Source: Saprospirales bacterium (GTDB lineage Bacteria > Bacteroidota > Bacteroidia > Chitinophagales > Saprospiraceae). From it: DNA of 64,000 bases. Shown here piece after piece: positions 1-8,516 of this stretch. Location: positions 28,365 to 92,364 of the forward strand of contig PAAY01000097.1 of assembly GCA_002698985.1 (NCBI GenBank). The letters are read 5' to 3'. Each line of letters begins with the position of its first letter. The stretch's first letter is position 1. The position numbers and the translations under genes are program-made. The notes beneath the pieces were generated by a model that saw nothing but the letters and a program-made list of their open reading frames with translations, searched no databases and had not been told where the DNA came from.

Positions 1-1
1 T

Positions 2-922
2 TACAGCATGGATAACGCTGACGCCAATCCGGATGACAACGAAGATGGAGACCTCTTTGTGGTAACTGAAAACCTTTATTCAAAAGAGAACGGTGCAACC
101 ATCGCATACCGTCCAGGTGGCGGACCTGCCGACTACATGGTGGGCAACGTGTACCAGACCAGCAACAACTGGGTGGATGAGTACAAAGCCACTGAAGTGA
201 CTTTCTCAGCCGTTAAAAACGCTGCTGACGGTACCCTCGCCGGTGACCAGGTTAACATCGTTTTCCTCGAAATGAACGAAGACGAACTCGATGCCGACTG
301 GGGCAACTTTGACGATACCCAGAACTTCTTCACCAACCCTGCTACCATCCTCAAGTCTTTCGTTCCTCACACCTGGGAGACCGACGAGCAAAGCGCCGTT
401 GAAAGCGAGATGCTCATCGATTTCGATCTCGAGACACCTGGTGTGAACCTCAAGCCGGGCAACCGCTACATGGTGCTCTGCTCTTACGAAGGCGACAACA
501 ACGTAGCTTTCCAGGCTTTCAGCGAGGAAATCTCTTACTTCCAGATTTCAACCGTAATCTGGGACGGTGGTGACAACCAGTGGTTCCTGGGCGGTTTCGG
601 TCCTGAGCCTGCTGCTTTCATCCGCCTCGGCATTGACCTGGTGAACACCACCGACGAAAAGCCGCTGCCAGATAACGCCCTGACGTTCTACCCGAACCCT
701 GCCAACAGTGTTCTGAACGTTGAGCTGTCACTGGAACAGCCCACTTTAGCCAATGTTACCATTGCCGAAATGAGCGGCCGTGTGATTCGCATTGATGAAA
801 TTGACAATGCACAACAGGAAAACCTTCAGTACGACGTGAGCAAGTTCCCGAGCGGAACCTACCTCATCCGCGTTGCAACTGAAGAAGGAACCAGCACCAA
901 GCAGTTCGTTGTGCAGCACTAA
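2..922 (+). CDS. T9SS-sorted secreted protein, 5'-truncated by window edge
   Basis: The reading frame is open to the window edge, so the first methionine at position 8 is probably internal and the N-terminus with its signal peptide is missing. The last ~75 residues form a type A T9SS sorting domain: FYPNPANSVLNVEL, a central MSGRVI strand, and a final SGTYLIRVATEEGTSTKQFVVQH-like stretch ending in a basic/hydrophobic tail. The body is acidic and rich in Asp, Asn and Trp and resembles a beta-sandwich, but I do not recognise a named domain. The protein should cross the inner membrane by Sec and the outer membrane by the T9SS, then be surface-attached or released. A strong terminator follows the stop codon. 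Confidence 0.8.
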   Translation, partial: YSMDNADANPDDNEDGDLFVVTENLYSKENGATIAYRPGGGPADYMVGNVYQTSNNWVDEYKATEVTFSAVKNAADGTLAGDQVNIVFLEMNEDELDADWGNFDDTQNFFTNPATILKSFVPHTWETDEQSAVESEMLIDFDLETPGVNLKPGNRYMVLCSYEGDNNVAFQAFSEEISYFQISTVIWDGGDNQWFLGGFGPEPAAFIRLGIDLVNTTDEKPLPDNALTFYPNPANSVLNVELSLEQPTLANVTIAEMSGRVIRIDEIDNAQQENLQYDVSKFPSGTYLIRVATEEGTSTKQFVVQH

Positions 923-944
923 TTTTTCTTTCCTTCGGGAAACA

Positions 945-980
945 AAAAGCCCCGCCGGATGCATTTTCGGTGGGGCTTTT
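945..980 (+). terminator. Rho-independent terminator after the T9SS protein
   Basis: A 13-bp stem (945-957 with 968-980, one G-U pair) encloses a 10-nt loop. The right arm ends in TTTT. It lies 23 nt after the stop codon, and the left arm begins with AAAA, so it could also work in reverse. Confidence 0.85.
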
Positions 981-1111
981 GTGTGAGGTTTTTTGAGGTT
1001 TTTTGGTGGTTTTTAATTGGTTTGCCAAAGTGAGCTTTTTGGACTACGCGGAATAAGCCTGTTTGCAGATTCCTTCACTAACTCCTGATAGTTGACCGAA
1101 GACTCATAAAC

Positions 1112-1183
1112 GCACCAGAGGTGCATAAACACACCGAAGGTGTTTAAACTGGCCGAAGGCCATTCAACGCCGCCACAGGCGGC
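1112..1183. repeat. Array of four short hairpins with A/T-rich linkers
   Basis: Four perfect palindromes with 3-nt loops follow one another: GCACC-AGA-GGTGC (1112-1124), ACACC-GAA-GGTGT (1131-1143), TGGCC-GAA-GGCCA (1150-1162) and GCCGCC-ACA-GGCGGC (1169-1183). They are joined by linkers of the form ATAAAC, TTAAAC and TTCAAC. The stems differ in sequence but stay paired, while linker and loop are nearly constant. A related array lies at 51013-51187. Apart from this array and the terminator, I see nothing in the spacer 923-1358. Confidence 0.8.
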
Positions 1184-1358
1184 AAAAAAAAAGTGCCACC
1201 CAAATTAACTTGAGATGGCACAACAACATAACCATGAAAATAATTAACCAAACTTTCTCTTGAGGTCTTGGGGTAGATGCGAAGTCGATTCTTTTAGATT
1301 TGCTCGCAAAATTTGGCTTTTCCAAATGCGGATGACCTTTTTAATCAACCTCGTTCAC

Positions 1359-3104
1359 ATGATTAACAACTACCATACCAAAACTAAAATCGGGTTCACA
1401 CTCCTTGTTTTTATTGCCTTCATTCTCTTGCCGTGGAGTTGCCGGCAGGCGAGCGAAACCGCTGCACCTTATGAGATAGTTCAAAGCATGGAGGCAGATT
1501 CTGCGGCCATTGCTGCTGAGCACCCGCTGGCCGCAAAGGTTGGAAGGGAGATCCTGGAAGCCGGCGGAAATGCTGTTGATGCAGCCATCGCTTCGCAATT
1601 TACCCTGGCGGTAGTCCATCCACGTGCCGGCAACATCGGTGGGGGAGGATTCATGGTCATCCGCCTGGCGGATGGTGAAGTGGCAGCCCTCGATTACAGG
1701 GAAACGGCACCTTCGGCAGCCCACCGGGATATGTACCTCGACAGCCTGGGGAATGTGGATCCGGATGCGAGCAAGGTGGGACACCTGGCCGTGGGCGTGC
1801 CCGGTACCGTTGCGGGTATGGAAGCGGCTTTCAATAAATACAGCAAGCTGAAAGATTGGAAGGCCTTGCTGGCGCCGGCAATTGAACTGGCAGAAAAGGG
1901 CTTCCGGATCACCGAATCAGAGGCTGAGCGGCTCAATCGCTACCGGGAGGCTTTTGTGAAGCTCAATGTTGATGGGAAGCCCTTCGTAAAAGAAGGCGAA
2001 TGGAAGATGGGGGACCTGCTGGTGCAACCTGAGTTGGCCGCCACATTGCGACGAATAAGCGATCAGGGCAGCGCAGGATTTTACGAAGGAGAAACCGCCG
2101 AACTGATTGTAAAAGAAATGCAGCGGGGTGGGGGGCTGATCACCCTGGAGGACCTGAAAAACTACCGGGCTGCCTGGAAAGACCCCATCATTTGCGACTA
2201 TAAGAATTACCGGATCATCACCATGCCGCCGAGTTCCAGCGGTGGGGTAGTGCTTTGTCAGATCCTCGGAATGCTGGAAGACCAGCCCATCGGTGAGTAT
2301 GGCTTCCAATCGGCCGAAGCAGTGCACACCATCGTGGAGGCGGAGCGCAGGGCCTATGCCGACCGGGCGGAGTACCTCGGTGACGATGATTTTTATCCCG
2401 TTCCGATAGAGATGCTTCTCAGTGAAGAATACCTGAAAATGAGATTTGCCGATTTTGACCCTGAAAGGGCTACACCCAGCCAGATGGTTGGTGCAGACAC
2501 CTTTAAACTGAAGGTGGAGAGTTTTGAGACTACCCACACCTCCGTGGTGGATATGTGGGGCAATGCCGTTTCTGTGACGACCACGCTCAACCTCAACTAC
2601 GGTTCGAAGGTGCTGGTGCATGGTGCCGGCTTTTTCCTCAATGACGAAATGGACGATTTCAGCGCCAAGCCGGGTGTGCCCAACTATTTTGGATTGATCG
2701 GCGCAGAGGCCAACGCCATAGCTCCCGGCAAGCGCATGCTAAGTTCCATGACCCCGACCATCGTGGAGAAAGACGGAGACCTGTTCATGGTGCTGGGAGC
2801 TCCAGGTGGTTCCACCATCATCACGGCCGTGCTGCAAACCATGCTGAACGTCATGGAGTACAACTTTCCGCTGGACAGCGCAGTGGCTGCGCCCCGCTTC
2901 CACCACCAATGGCTGCCCGATGAAATCAAAGTTGAACCCGATGCTATAGATACCCTGGAGCGAAAAAAACTCTGGGACATGGGACATACCCTGAAAGGTG
3001 TAAGCCGAATGGCGCTGGTAAAGGCCGTCATGAAAGCCTCCGATGGAACACTTTACATCGCCGCTGACCCCCGAAATCCCGATGATCATGTGGAAGGGTT
3101 TTGA
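1359..3104 (+). CDS. ggt: Gamma-glutamyltransferase, predicted lipoprotein
   Basis: This is an N-terminal-nucleophile hydrolase of the gamma-glutamyltranspeptidase family, which splits glutathione and other gamma-glutamyl compounds in the periplasm. The chosen ATG at 1359 gives a basic N-terminus, a hydrophobic run and a lipobox-like LLPWSC, so the protein is probably lipid-anchored. An upstream TTG in the same frame (1260) would place 33 poor signal residues in front. The family signature GNIGGGGFMV is present. The autocleavage site and catalytic nucleophile is Thr391 in ETTHTSVVD, and GAPGGSTI lies in the small subunit. The length of 581 residues matches the family. It appears monocistronic, with repeat-rich DNA downstream. 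Confidence 0.93.
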   Translation: MINNYHTKTKIGFTLLVFIAFILLPWSCRQASETAAPYEIVQSMEADSAAIAAEHPLAAKVGREILEAGGNAVDAAIASQFTLAVVHPRAGNIGGGGFMVIRLADGEVAALDYRETAPSAAHRDMYLDSLGNVDPDASKVGHLAVGVPGTVAGMEAAFNKYSKLKDWKALLAPAIELAEKGFRITESEAERLNRYREAFVKLNVDGKPFVKEGEWKMGDLLVQPELAATLRRISDQGSAGFYEGETAELIVKEMQRGGGLITLEDLKNYRAAWKDPIICDYKNYRIITMPPSSSGGVVLCQILGMLEDQPIGEYGFQSAEAVHTIVEAERRAYADRAEYLGDDDFYPVPIEMLLSEEYLKMRFADFDPERATPSQMVGADTFKLKVESFETTHTSVVDMWGNAVSVTTTLNLNYGSKVLVHGAGFFLNDEMDDFSAKPGVPNYFGLIGAEANAIAPGKRMLSSMTPTIVEKDGDLFMVLGAPGGSTIITAVLQTMLNVMEYNFPLDSAVAAPRFHHQWLPDEIKVEPDAIDTLERKKLWDMGHTLKGVSRMALVKAVMKASDGTLYIAADPRNPDDHVEGF

Positions 3105-3116
3105 AGGGGGGGATTG

Positions 3117-3345
3117 AGGATTATGAGGGTTATGGAGGATTATGGAGGATTATGGAGGATTATGGAGGTTGTTGTCGGGTGTCGGTTGGCAGCAATACTC
3201 TGTTCAACTCTGTTTTTAACTCTTATAACTCTGTGGTTAAGAGGGATTATGAGGATTATAGAGGATTATAGAGGATTATAGAGGGTTATAGAGGGTTATG
3301 GAGGCTGTCGTCAATTCCTCAGTTCCTCAATTTTTCACTCATTCA
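3117..3345. repeat. 10-bp tandem repeats of the GGATTATGGA family
   Basis: Two arrays (about 3121-3170 and 3241-3305) repeat TATGGAGGAT and TATAGAGGAT with an exact 10-bp period. They bracket a block of AACTCTGT-like words (about 3190-3240) ending in ACTCTGTGGTTAA. The same combination recurs near 6465-6600, 27300-27395 and 39981-40195. No gene is visible between 3105 and 3445. Confidence 0.8.
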
Positions 3346-3445
3346 ACCAAAATGCTATTCATGGGTTTACAGACAGTTCCTGCCCGTTCCAGCTCACCAT
3401 TTTTCCCTCCGGGAAATGAACTTAACCAATCAATAAACGACTTTA

Positions 3446-5740
3446 ATGAAACGCAAGACTAAGACCCAGGCCAACAAAGGCCAGAAAACTTCTCATGTGA
3501 GAAGAAAGAAAAAAAACAACAACGCTGATCAAACCATGAAGCGCCTGCCGCCAAAGCAATTGCAGCAGGCAATCCTCAAGCTCTTTTCAGAGCAACCTAA
3601 AAAGCGCTTCAATCCCCGTCAGATACTTAAGAAGCTACATGTTGCCAACAACAAAGACAGCATCCAGCACGCCCTGGAACAGCTGGTTGAACAAGGTAAG
3701 CTACGAGCCCTGGAGGATTTTAAATTCAAGCTGGTTCGTGGTAGTGGCGTGAAGGAGCGAAAGAAAGTTTACGAAGGCTTCGTAGACGTCACCCGGTCAG
3801 GATCTGCATACATTGAATGCGAAGATTTGGAGGATGACGTGTTCGTTGCACAAAAAAACCTCGGCACAGCATTGCATGGCGACCGGGTTGAGGTTGCCGT
3901 TTGGTGGCCCCGTGGCCGCAAGCGGCCGGAAGGGGAGGTCATCAAAGTGTTGGAGCGTGCCACCGACCGCTTCGTTGGCACATTTTACCTCAGGGGAGAA
4001 AAGGCACTGGTGGTGCCCACCCGGGATGATGTGCCTTTCGACATCGAGGTGGACCCCGATGAGGTGAAAGATGCCGCTGAAGGCGAAAAGGTAGTGGTCA
4101 AGATCACCGACTGGGGCGGTTACCGGCGCCCGGCCAAAGGTAAGGTGACGGCTGTGTTGGGCATGGAAGGAAACGACCTCGAAATGAACACCATCCTCAT
4201 CAATGCCGGCTTTGATCTCAGTTTTCCGGAGGAGGTGCTGGCTGAATCAGAAAGCCTTCCGGCTGAGATTTCCGAAGAAGAGATCAGCAAGCGCAGAGAC
4301 TTCCGCAAGGTCACCACTTTTACCATTGACCCTGCCGATGCGAAAGATTTTGACGACGCACTGTCCGTGCGCTTTCTCGATGACGGCAGCGTCGAAGTAG
4401 GTGTTCACATTGCGGATGTGACGCACTACGTCAGGCCAGGTACCGCACTGGACAAAGAGGCTTTCCATCGTTCCACCTCTGTTTACCTGGTTGACCGGGT
4501 GATACCCATGCTGCCCGAGCGGTTATCCAATAACCTGTGTTCTCTCAGGCCTCACGAGGACAAGCTGACCTTTTCAGCGGTTTTTCTTTTTAGCCCTTCG
4601 GGCAAAATCGTGAAAGAGTGGTTTGGCAAAACCATCATCCACTCCGACCATCGCTTTAGTTACGAAGAGGCACAGGAAGTGATCGAGGCTGGAGAGGGCG
4701 ACTACTTCAAAGAGTTGAAATACCTGAATGACAGGGCCAAGCTCATCCGTAAAAAGCGCTTCGAAAATGGGGCCATTGACTTCAATGTGGATGAAGTGCG
4801 TTTCAGACTCGACGAGGATGGTGTGCCAGTTGAGGCTTACGTCAAAGACCGCAAGGATGCTCACATGCTCATCGAGGAGTTCATGCTGCTGGCCAATAAG
4901 CAGGTGGCTACCTACATCCACAAAAAGGGCAAAGGCCACGAGATTCCTTTTGTGTACCGGATCCACGATTATCCCAACCCGGAGAAAGTGGCAGAGCTGG
5001 CCCGTTTTGCGCTGGAGCTGGGCTATAAAATGAAGGTCAACACTCCGAAAGAAATAGCGGCGTCCTACAACAAATTGATCGAGGAGGCGGAAAAAAATCC
5101 GGCACTGAAACTGTTGGAACCCCTGGCAATCAGGACCATGGCCAAAGCCGAGTATTCGACCAACAACATCGGACACTACGGCCTTGCCTTCGACAACTAC
5201 ACCCACTTCACTTCACCCATCCGCCGCTATGCTGATGTTCTGGTGCACCGCATTTTGTTTGAAAACCTTGGACCCAAAATCCTGCGGGTGGACAAGGAAA
5301 CGCTGGAAGAACAGTGCAAGCACATCTCCCTGCAAGAGCGCAAGGCCATGGATGCCGAGCGGAAATCCATCAAGTACAAACAGGTGGAATTCATGCAGAA
5401 GCACATCGGAGAGTCTTTTACAGGATTTGTTTCCGGAATCATTGACCGCGGTTTCTTCGTCGAATTGGAAGGCAACAAATGCGAAGGCATGGTGCCCTTC
5501 GAAACCCTGCCGGAACCTTTCGAAGTGGAGGAAGGAAGGCTGAAAGCCGTAGGCTTGCGCAGTGGCCGGGTGATCAAAATGGGCGATCAGGTCAGGGTTT
5601 CCATTTTCAACGCCGACCTCGCCAAGCGGCAGATAGACATGCGCCTCGATGAGGAGGAATACCCGGAGTTCAATACTTTCGGAAGAGAATCAAGGAAAAA
5701 ACACAAAGGCGCTAGCAATAGGAGAAAGCCGCGGCGATAG
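3446..5740 (+). CDS. rnr: Ribonuclease R
   Basis: This is a processive 3'-5' exoribonuclease of the RNB family that degrades structured RNA. The order is: a Lys/Arg-rich N-terminus (residues 1-30), a winged-helix RNase R segment (~30-100), cold-shock-like beta domains (~105-260), the RNB catalytic domain (~285-610) and a C-terminal S1 domain starting near GESFTGFVSG, followed by a basic tail ending RKPRR. The catalytic Asp cluster is visible as IDPADAKDFDDA (Asp295, 301, 303, 304). The length of 764 residues is typical. The 3' end overlaps the convergent gene 5712-6281 by 29 nt, so the two transcripts end antisense to each other. Confidence 0.95.
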   Translation: MKRKTKTQANKGQKTSHVRRKKKNNNADQTMKRLPPKQLQQAILKLFSEQPKKRFNPRQILKKLHVANNKDSIQHALEQLVEQGKLRALEDFKFKLVRGSGVKERKKVYEGFVDVTRSGSAYIECEDLEDDVFVAQKNLGTALHGDRVEVAVWWPRGRKRPEGEVIKVLERATDRFVGTFYLRGEKALVVPTRDDVPFDIEVDPDEVKDAAEGEKVVVKITDWGGYRRPAKGKVTAVLGMEGNDLEMNTILINAGFDLSFPEEVLAESESLPAEISEEEISKRRDFRKVTTFTIDPADAKDFDDALSVRFLDDGSVEVGVHIADVTHYVRPGTALDKEAFHRSTSVYLVDRVIPMLPERLSNNLCSLRPHEDKLTFSAVFLFSPSGKIVKEWFGKTIIHSDHRFSYEEAQEVIEAGEGDYFKELKYLNDRAKLIRKKRFENGAIDFNVDEVRFRLDEDGVPVEAYVKDRKDAHMLIEEFMLLANKQVATYIHKKGKGHEIPFVYRIHDYPNPEKVAELARFALELGYKMKVNTPKEIAASYNKLIEEAEKNPALKLLEPLAIRTMAKAEYSTNNIGHYGLAFDNYTHFTSPIRRYADVLVHRILFENLGPKILRVDKETLEEQCKHISLQERKAMDAERKSIKYKQVEFMQKHIGESFTGFVSGIIDRGFFVELEGNKCEGMVPFETLPEPFEVEEGRLKAVGLRSGRVIKMGDQVRVSIFNADLAKRQIDMRLDEEEYPEFNTFGRESRKKHKGASNRRKPRR

Positions 5741-6281
5741 CCGCAATGAGCACCACGAAGATCACCAGGTAGCTGAAGGTGGTCTGCTTGCCGCGGTAGG
5801 TGTCGTACATCATGTCCACGGCATCGCGCCAGCGAAGCTTATTGGCAACAGGCTCGTAACCCAGAAACAGGTACTTCCCTTTTTTGCGGTGACTGCCATG
5901 TTTGCGAAGCACAAAGAAATACTGATTCAGAAAGGCCAGTTCATACAGTTCGCTGAGGTGCTGGCCTTTTTCAATGATGAGCTTGTTGGAGCCGTCCAGC
6001 AGGCGCCATTTCCCTTTGGTCACGTTGCCTTCGACAGAGAGCAGGTACTCGCCTCCTTCATTGAAAAAATGCAGAATGGATTCCTGAACATTCGGATCGT
6101 CGGTGATTTCCAGCCAGGGCTTGCCGCCGGGAGAGACGTAGTATTCCGTTTCACGAAGATCTTCGCTGAATTGCCAAAGGTCCCTAAGCGTGGCCTCGAG
6201 ATAGCCCTCCAGGCTGTTGTCTTCGGGCACCGGCAAGTTCACCTCAAATGTATCTTCAATTCTGTCCAGCGGGTTTTCCAT
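5712..6281 (-). CDS. Hypothetical tail-anchored protein
   Basis: I do not recognise the family. The 189-residue product has a soluble mixed alpha/beta body and a single C-terminal hydrophobic segment (SYLVIFVVLIAAIAAAFSY) with only two residues after it, the layout of a tail-anchored inner-membrane protein facing the cytoplasm. There is no signal peptide. A basic stretch, KHGSHRKKGKY, lies before the membrane segment. It converges on and overlaps the end of the RNase R gene. The ATG at 6281 is preceded by a repeat-rich spacer in which its promoter must lie. Confidence 0.72.
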   Translation of the reverse strand: MENPLDRIEDTFEVNLPVPEDNSLEGYLEATLRDLWQFSEDLRETEYYVSPGGKPWLEITDDPNVQESILHFFNEGGEYLLSVEGNVTKGKWRLLDGSNKLIIEKGQHLSELYELAFLNQYFFVLRKHGSHRKKGKYLFLGYEPVANKLRWRDAVDMMYDTYRGKQTTFSYLVIFVVLIAAIAAAFSYC

Positions 6282-6370
6282 TGTTCACAGCATTTGCTAC
6301 ACAAAAGTAATCCCAGCTTTGAAACCCGGAAGCAATGGAGATGAATTTGTGTTTCTGTGATCATCTTGCC

Positions 6371-6425
6371 AATAGCTCGTAGCTCCCCGAGTACTCGGGG
6401 CAGGCTGTGGCTCGTAGCTCGTAGT
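6371..6425. repeat. Repeated palindromic element, copy 1
   Basis: A perfect 16-bp palindrome CCCCGAGTACTCGGGG (6385-6400) sits inside a ~45-bp block flanked by repeats of GTAGCTC. An inverted copy of the block lies at about 12220-12268. Confidence 0.7.
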
Positions 6426-6464
6426 CAGGGCTGGCTTATCAAAAATAATCCTCCATAATCTTTC

Positions 6465-6600
6465 TTAACCACAGAGTAATAGGAGTTGAAAACAGAGTTG
6501 AGTAGAGGATTCCTGCCCAACCTACAACTTACAACTTACAACCCCATAACCCTCCATAATCCTCCATAATCCCCCATAAACCTCCATAATCCTCCAAACA
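6465..6600. repeat. GGATTATGGA-family repeat, inverted orientation
   Basis: It contains the reverse complement of the ACTCTGTGGTTAA block and then CCTCCATAAT repeated with a 10-bp period (about 6545-6595). The spacer 6282-6688 otherwise holds only the palindrome at 6385 and a promoter-like site. Confidence 0.75.
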
Positions 6601-6605
6601 AAAAC

Positions 6606-6613
6606 TATCTTTG
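6606..6613 (+). promoter_or_regulatory. Bacteroidota -7 element
   Basis: TATCTTTG fits the TAnnTTTG consensus and lies about 75 nt upstream of the PKD-protein ATG. No good TTTG -33 element is visible, because repeats occupy that position. Confidence 0.45.
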
Positions 6614-6688
6614 CCACCACGCACACCTGAAGCACCCTGCCGGAATGGGCATTTCTGCCCGATTGTCAAGTACCCAAAAACTTAGTTT

Positions 6689-8506
6689 ATGCGCCATTGT
6701 GTTACGCTTACCCTGTTGTGTGTGATCCTCTTTCCTTATTTTTTATCGTCGCAAAATGGTTGTCCTGGCTGCAGCACGAACTTGCCGCCACTGCCGGCCG
6801 ACACCATTTACCTCAGCGAGGCCCCTGACGGAGAAGCAGGTGTTTTTTACGAAGAAGACATTAGTTTCAGGCTACCCAAGACGACAACACCAGTCAATGC
6901 CACTGATCCAGGCACACCTGCGGGGCTTAACATCAATAAGATAACCATCATCAGTCTGGTGGGGCTGCCTCCGGGCTTGAGTTGGGAAGCCAACCAGATG
7001 GAGTTCAACCCTGACAATGAAACCGATGGTTGTGTGCGGTTTTGCGGAACACCGCTCCAGCCGGGTTTGTACGATGTGCAGGTATTTGTAACGGCCGAAG
7101 TGTTGGTTGTGAATCAATCAACCTCCTTTTCCTTCCCGATTTACATTGCGCCTTCCTCGAGTGTGAACGCCGGTTTTGCCATGACCAACAACAGCGGCTG
7201 CGGCAGTGTTACGGTTGAGTTTGAGAACAATGTACCCTCTGCAGGGCAAGACGGTTTCAGCTACCTGTGGGATTTTGGCAACGGCTTTCAGTCCCTGTCG
7301 GAAAATCCCCCTCCGGTCACCTACGATGAGCCCGGAGTTTACGAAGTGAACTACGAAGCAACGGTAGATACGGCCGGATACACCCTGACCACTGTTCATG
7401 TGCTGGCCACTGGCTGCGGAGATACTTCCATCCCCCCCATTTTCAATGGCGCTCCTGACCTTTACCTTAAAATCAAGAACCCGGACGGGGACATCATTTT
7501 TCAGACCAGCCCCGTAAACAATGCGCCCGTGCCCTTTGCTTTCACCGTCAACCTGCCCTTGGAGGAAGGCAACTACGAACTCGAGGTGCGTGACGACGAC
7601 ACTTTCGGATCTGAAACCTGCGGAACCGTCAACTTCAACCGCACCACCACGGGCACCCTGGCCAGTGGCTCGCTGGAGGTGGCGCTGGATATCATTCATC
7701 CCGTCACCACAATTCAAACCACCGATACCGTGAGGGTGTATGAGCTTCCGGAACAACCCCTCGTGGAGCCGGCTCCGGATGTGCAGGCCTGTTCAGGAGA
7801 GTCGGTTTTGCTGACTGCAAATTACGACGACAACCTCCAGTGGTACCGGGACACCACTTTGCTTTTTGGGGAAAATTTTCCGGAGCTGATGACCAATGAA
7901 CCCGGCAACTATTGGGTCAGCTACACCAGCCCTGATGGCTGCAAGGTGGAATCTGATGAGGTCAGTTTCACACTGCTGCCACTGCCCGCTCCTCCGGCAT
8001 TTTTCAACGACAAAAATCTGCTCAGGGTGAACGAGCCCAGCCTGCTTCCCACCAATCACGAATTGCAGTGGCTGGTCAATGGAGTCGCCGTTCCCGGAGC
8101 CAATGGCCTTGAGTTTTGCATTACCGAACCAGGCACTCAACTCTACACTCTACTCGTAACCGATCTGGATTCAGGCTGTAAGCGGGAGTACTCTCTGGGA
8201 GCGACTTACGATCCGGATTTCGATTGTTTGACGCCGGTGGGAGAGGCATTGAGTGACCTTGATGTCATTGTATATCCAAATCCGGCAGATCAGTTTATTT
8301 CTGTTGTGTTGCCCTCTGAATCCTTGGGGCAAGACTATTCGATACGATTGGTGGACTTGTTGGGACAGGTGCATGATTTCCAGGGACAGACATCTTTGAT
8401 TCAAACTAAATTAAGTCTGGACTGCTCAGCGTTTCCCGCCGGAGTTTACTTTCTCGTAATTGAAATAAATGGCCGGAAATTCACACAAAAATTGATATTG
8501 GAATGA
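6689..8506 (+). CDS. PKD-domain T9SS-sorted secreted protein
   Basis: The N-terminus MRHCVTLTLLCVILFPYFLSSQ is a Sec signal peptide. A Cys-containing Ig-like segment follows, then a PKD-type domain around residues 165-235 with the diagnostic SYLWDFGNG. Further beta-sandwich segments include an Ig-like LTANYDDNLQWYRD. The last ~80 residues are a type A T9SS sorting domain (VIVYPNPADQFISVV ending RKFTQKLILE). The protein should be exported by Sec and the T9SS and displayed on or released from the cell surface. No enzymatic motif is visible; a binding or adhesive role is inference. It stands alone between repeat-rich DNA and convergent genes. Confidence 0.85.
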   Translation: MRHCVTLTLLCVILFPYFLSSQNGCPGCSTNLPPLPADTIYLSEAPDGEAGVFYEEDISFRLPKTTTPVNATDPGTPAGLNINKITIISLVGLPPGLSWEANQMEFNPDNETDGCVRFCGTPLQPGLYDVQVFVTAEVLVVNQSTSFSFPIYIAPSSSVNAGFAMTNNSGCGSVTVEFENNVPSAGQDGFSYLWDFGNGFQSLSENPPPVTYDEPGVYEVNYEATVDTAGYTLTTVHVLATGCGDTSIPPIFNGAPDLYLKIKNPDGDIIFQTSPVNNAPVPFAFTVNLPLEEGNYELEVRDDDTFGSETCGTVNFNRTTTGTLASGSLEVALDIIHPVTTIQTTDTVRVYELPEQPLVEPAPDVQACSGESVLLTANYDDNLQWYRDTTLLFGENFPELMTNEPGNYWVSYTSPDGCKVESDEVSFTLLPLPAPPAFFNDKNLLRVNEPSLLPTNHELQWLVNGVAVPGANGLEFCITEPGTQLYTLLVTDLDSGCKREYSLGATYDPDFDCLTPVGEALSDLDVIVYPNPADQFISVVLPSESLGQDYSIRLVDLLGQVHDFQGQTSLIQTKLSLDCSAFPAGVYFLVIEINGRKFTQKLILE

Positions 8507-8516
8507 CCAGCCTTGA

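Noticed and set aside
1112..1183. Short regular repeats that could suggest a CRISPR array
   Set aside because: The units are palindromes of 13-15 bp with 6-7-nt linkers. There are no constant repeats of 25-40 bp, no unique spacers, and no cas genes nearby.
1260..1358. TTG start giving a longer gamma-glutamyltransferase
   Set aside because: The extra 33 residues show no signal features, while ATG 1359 starts a good lipoprotein signal.
5649..6344. Plus-strand frame opposite the tail-anchored hypothetical protein
   Set aside because: The minus-strand gene has a membrane tail and balanced composition; the plus frame looks like a shadow and starts inside rnr.
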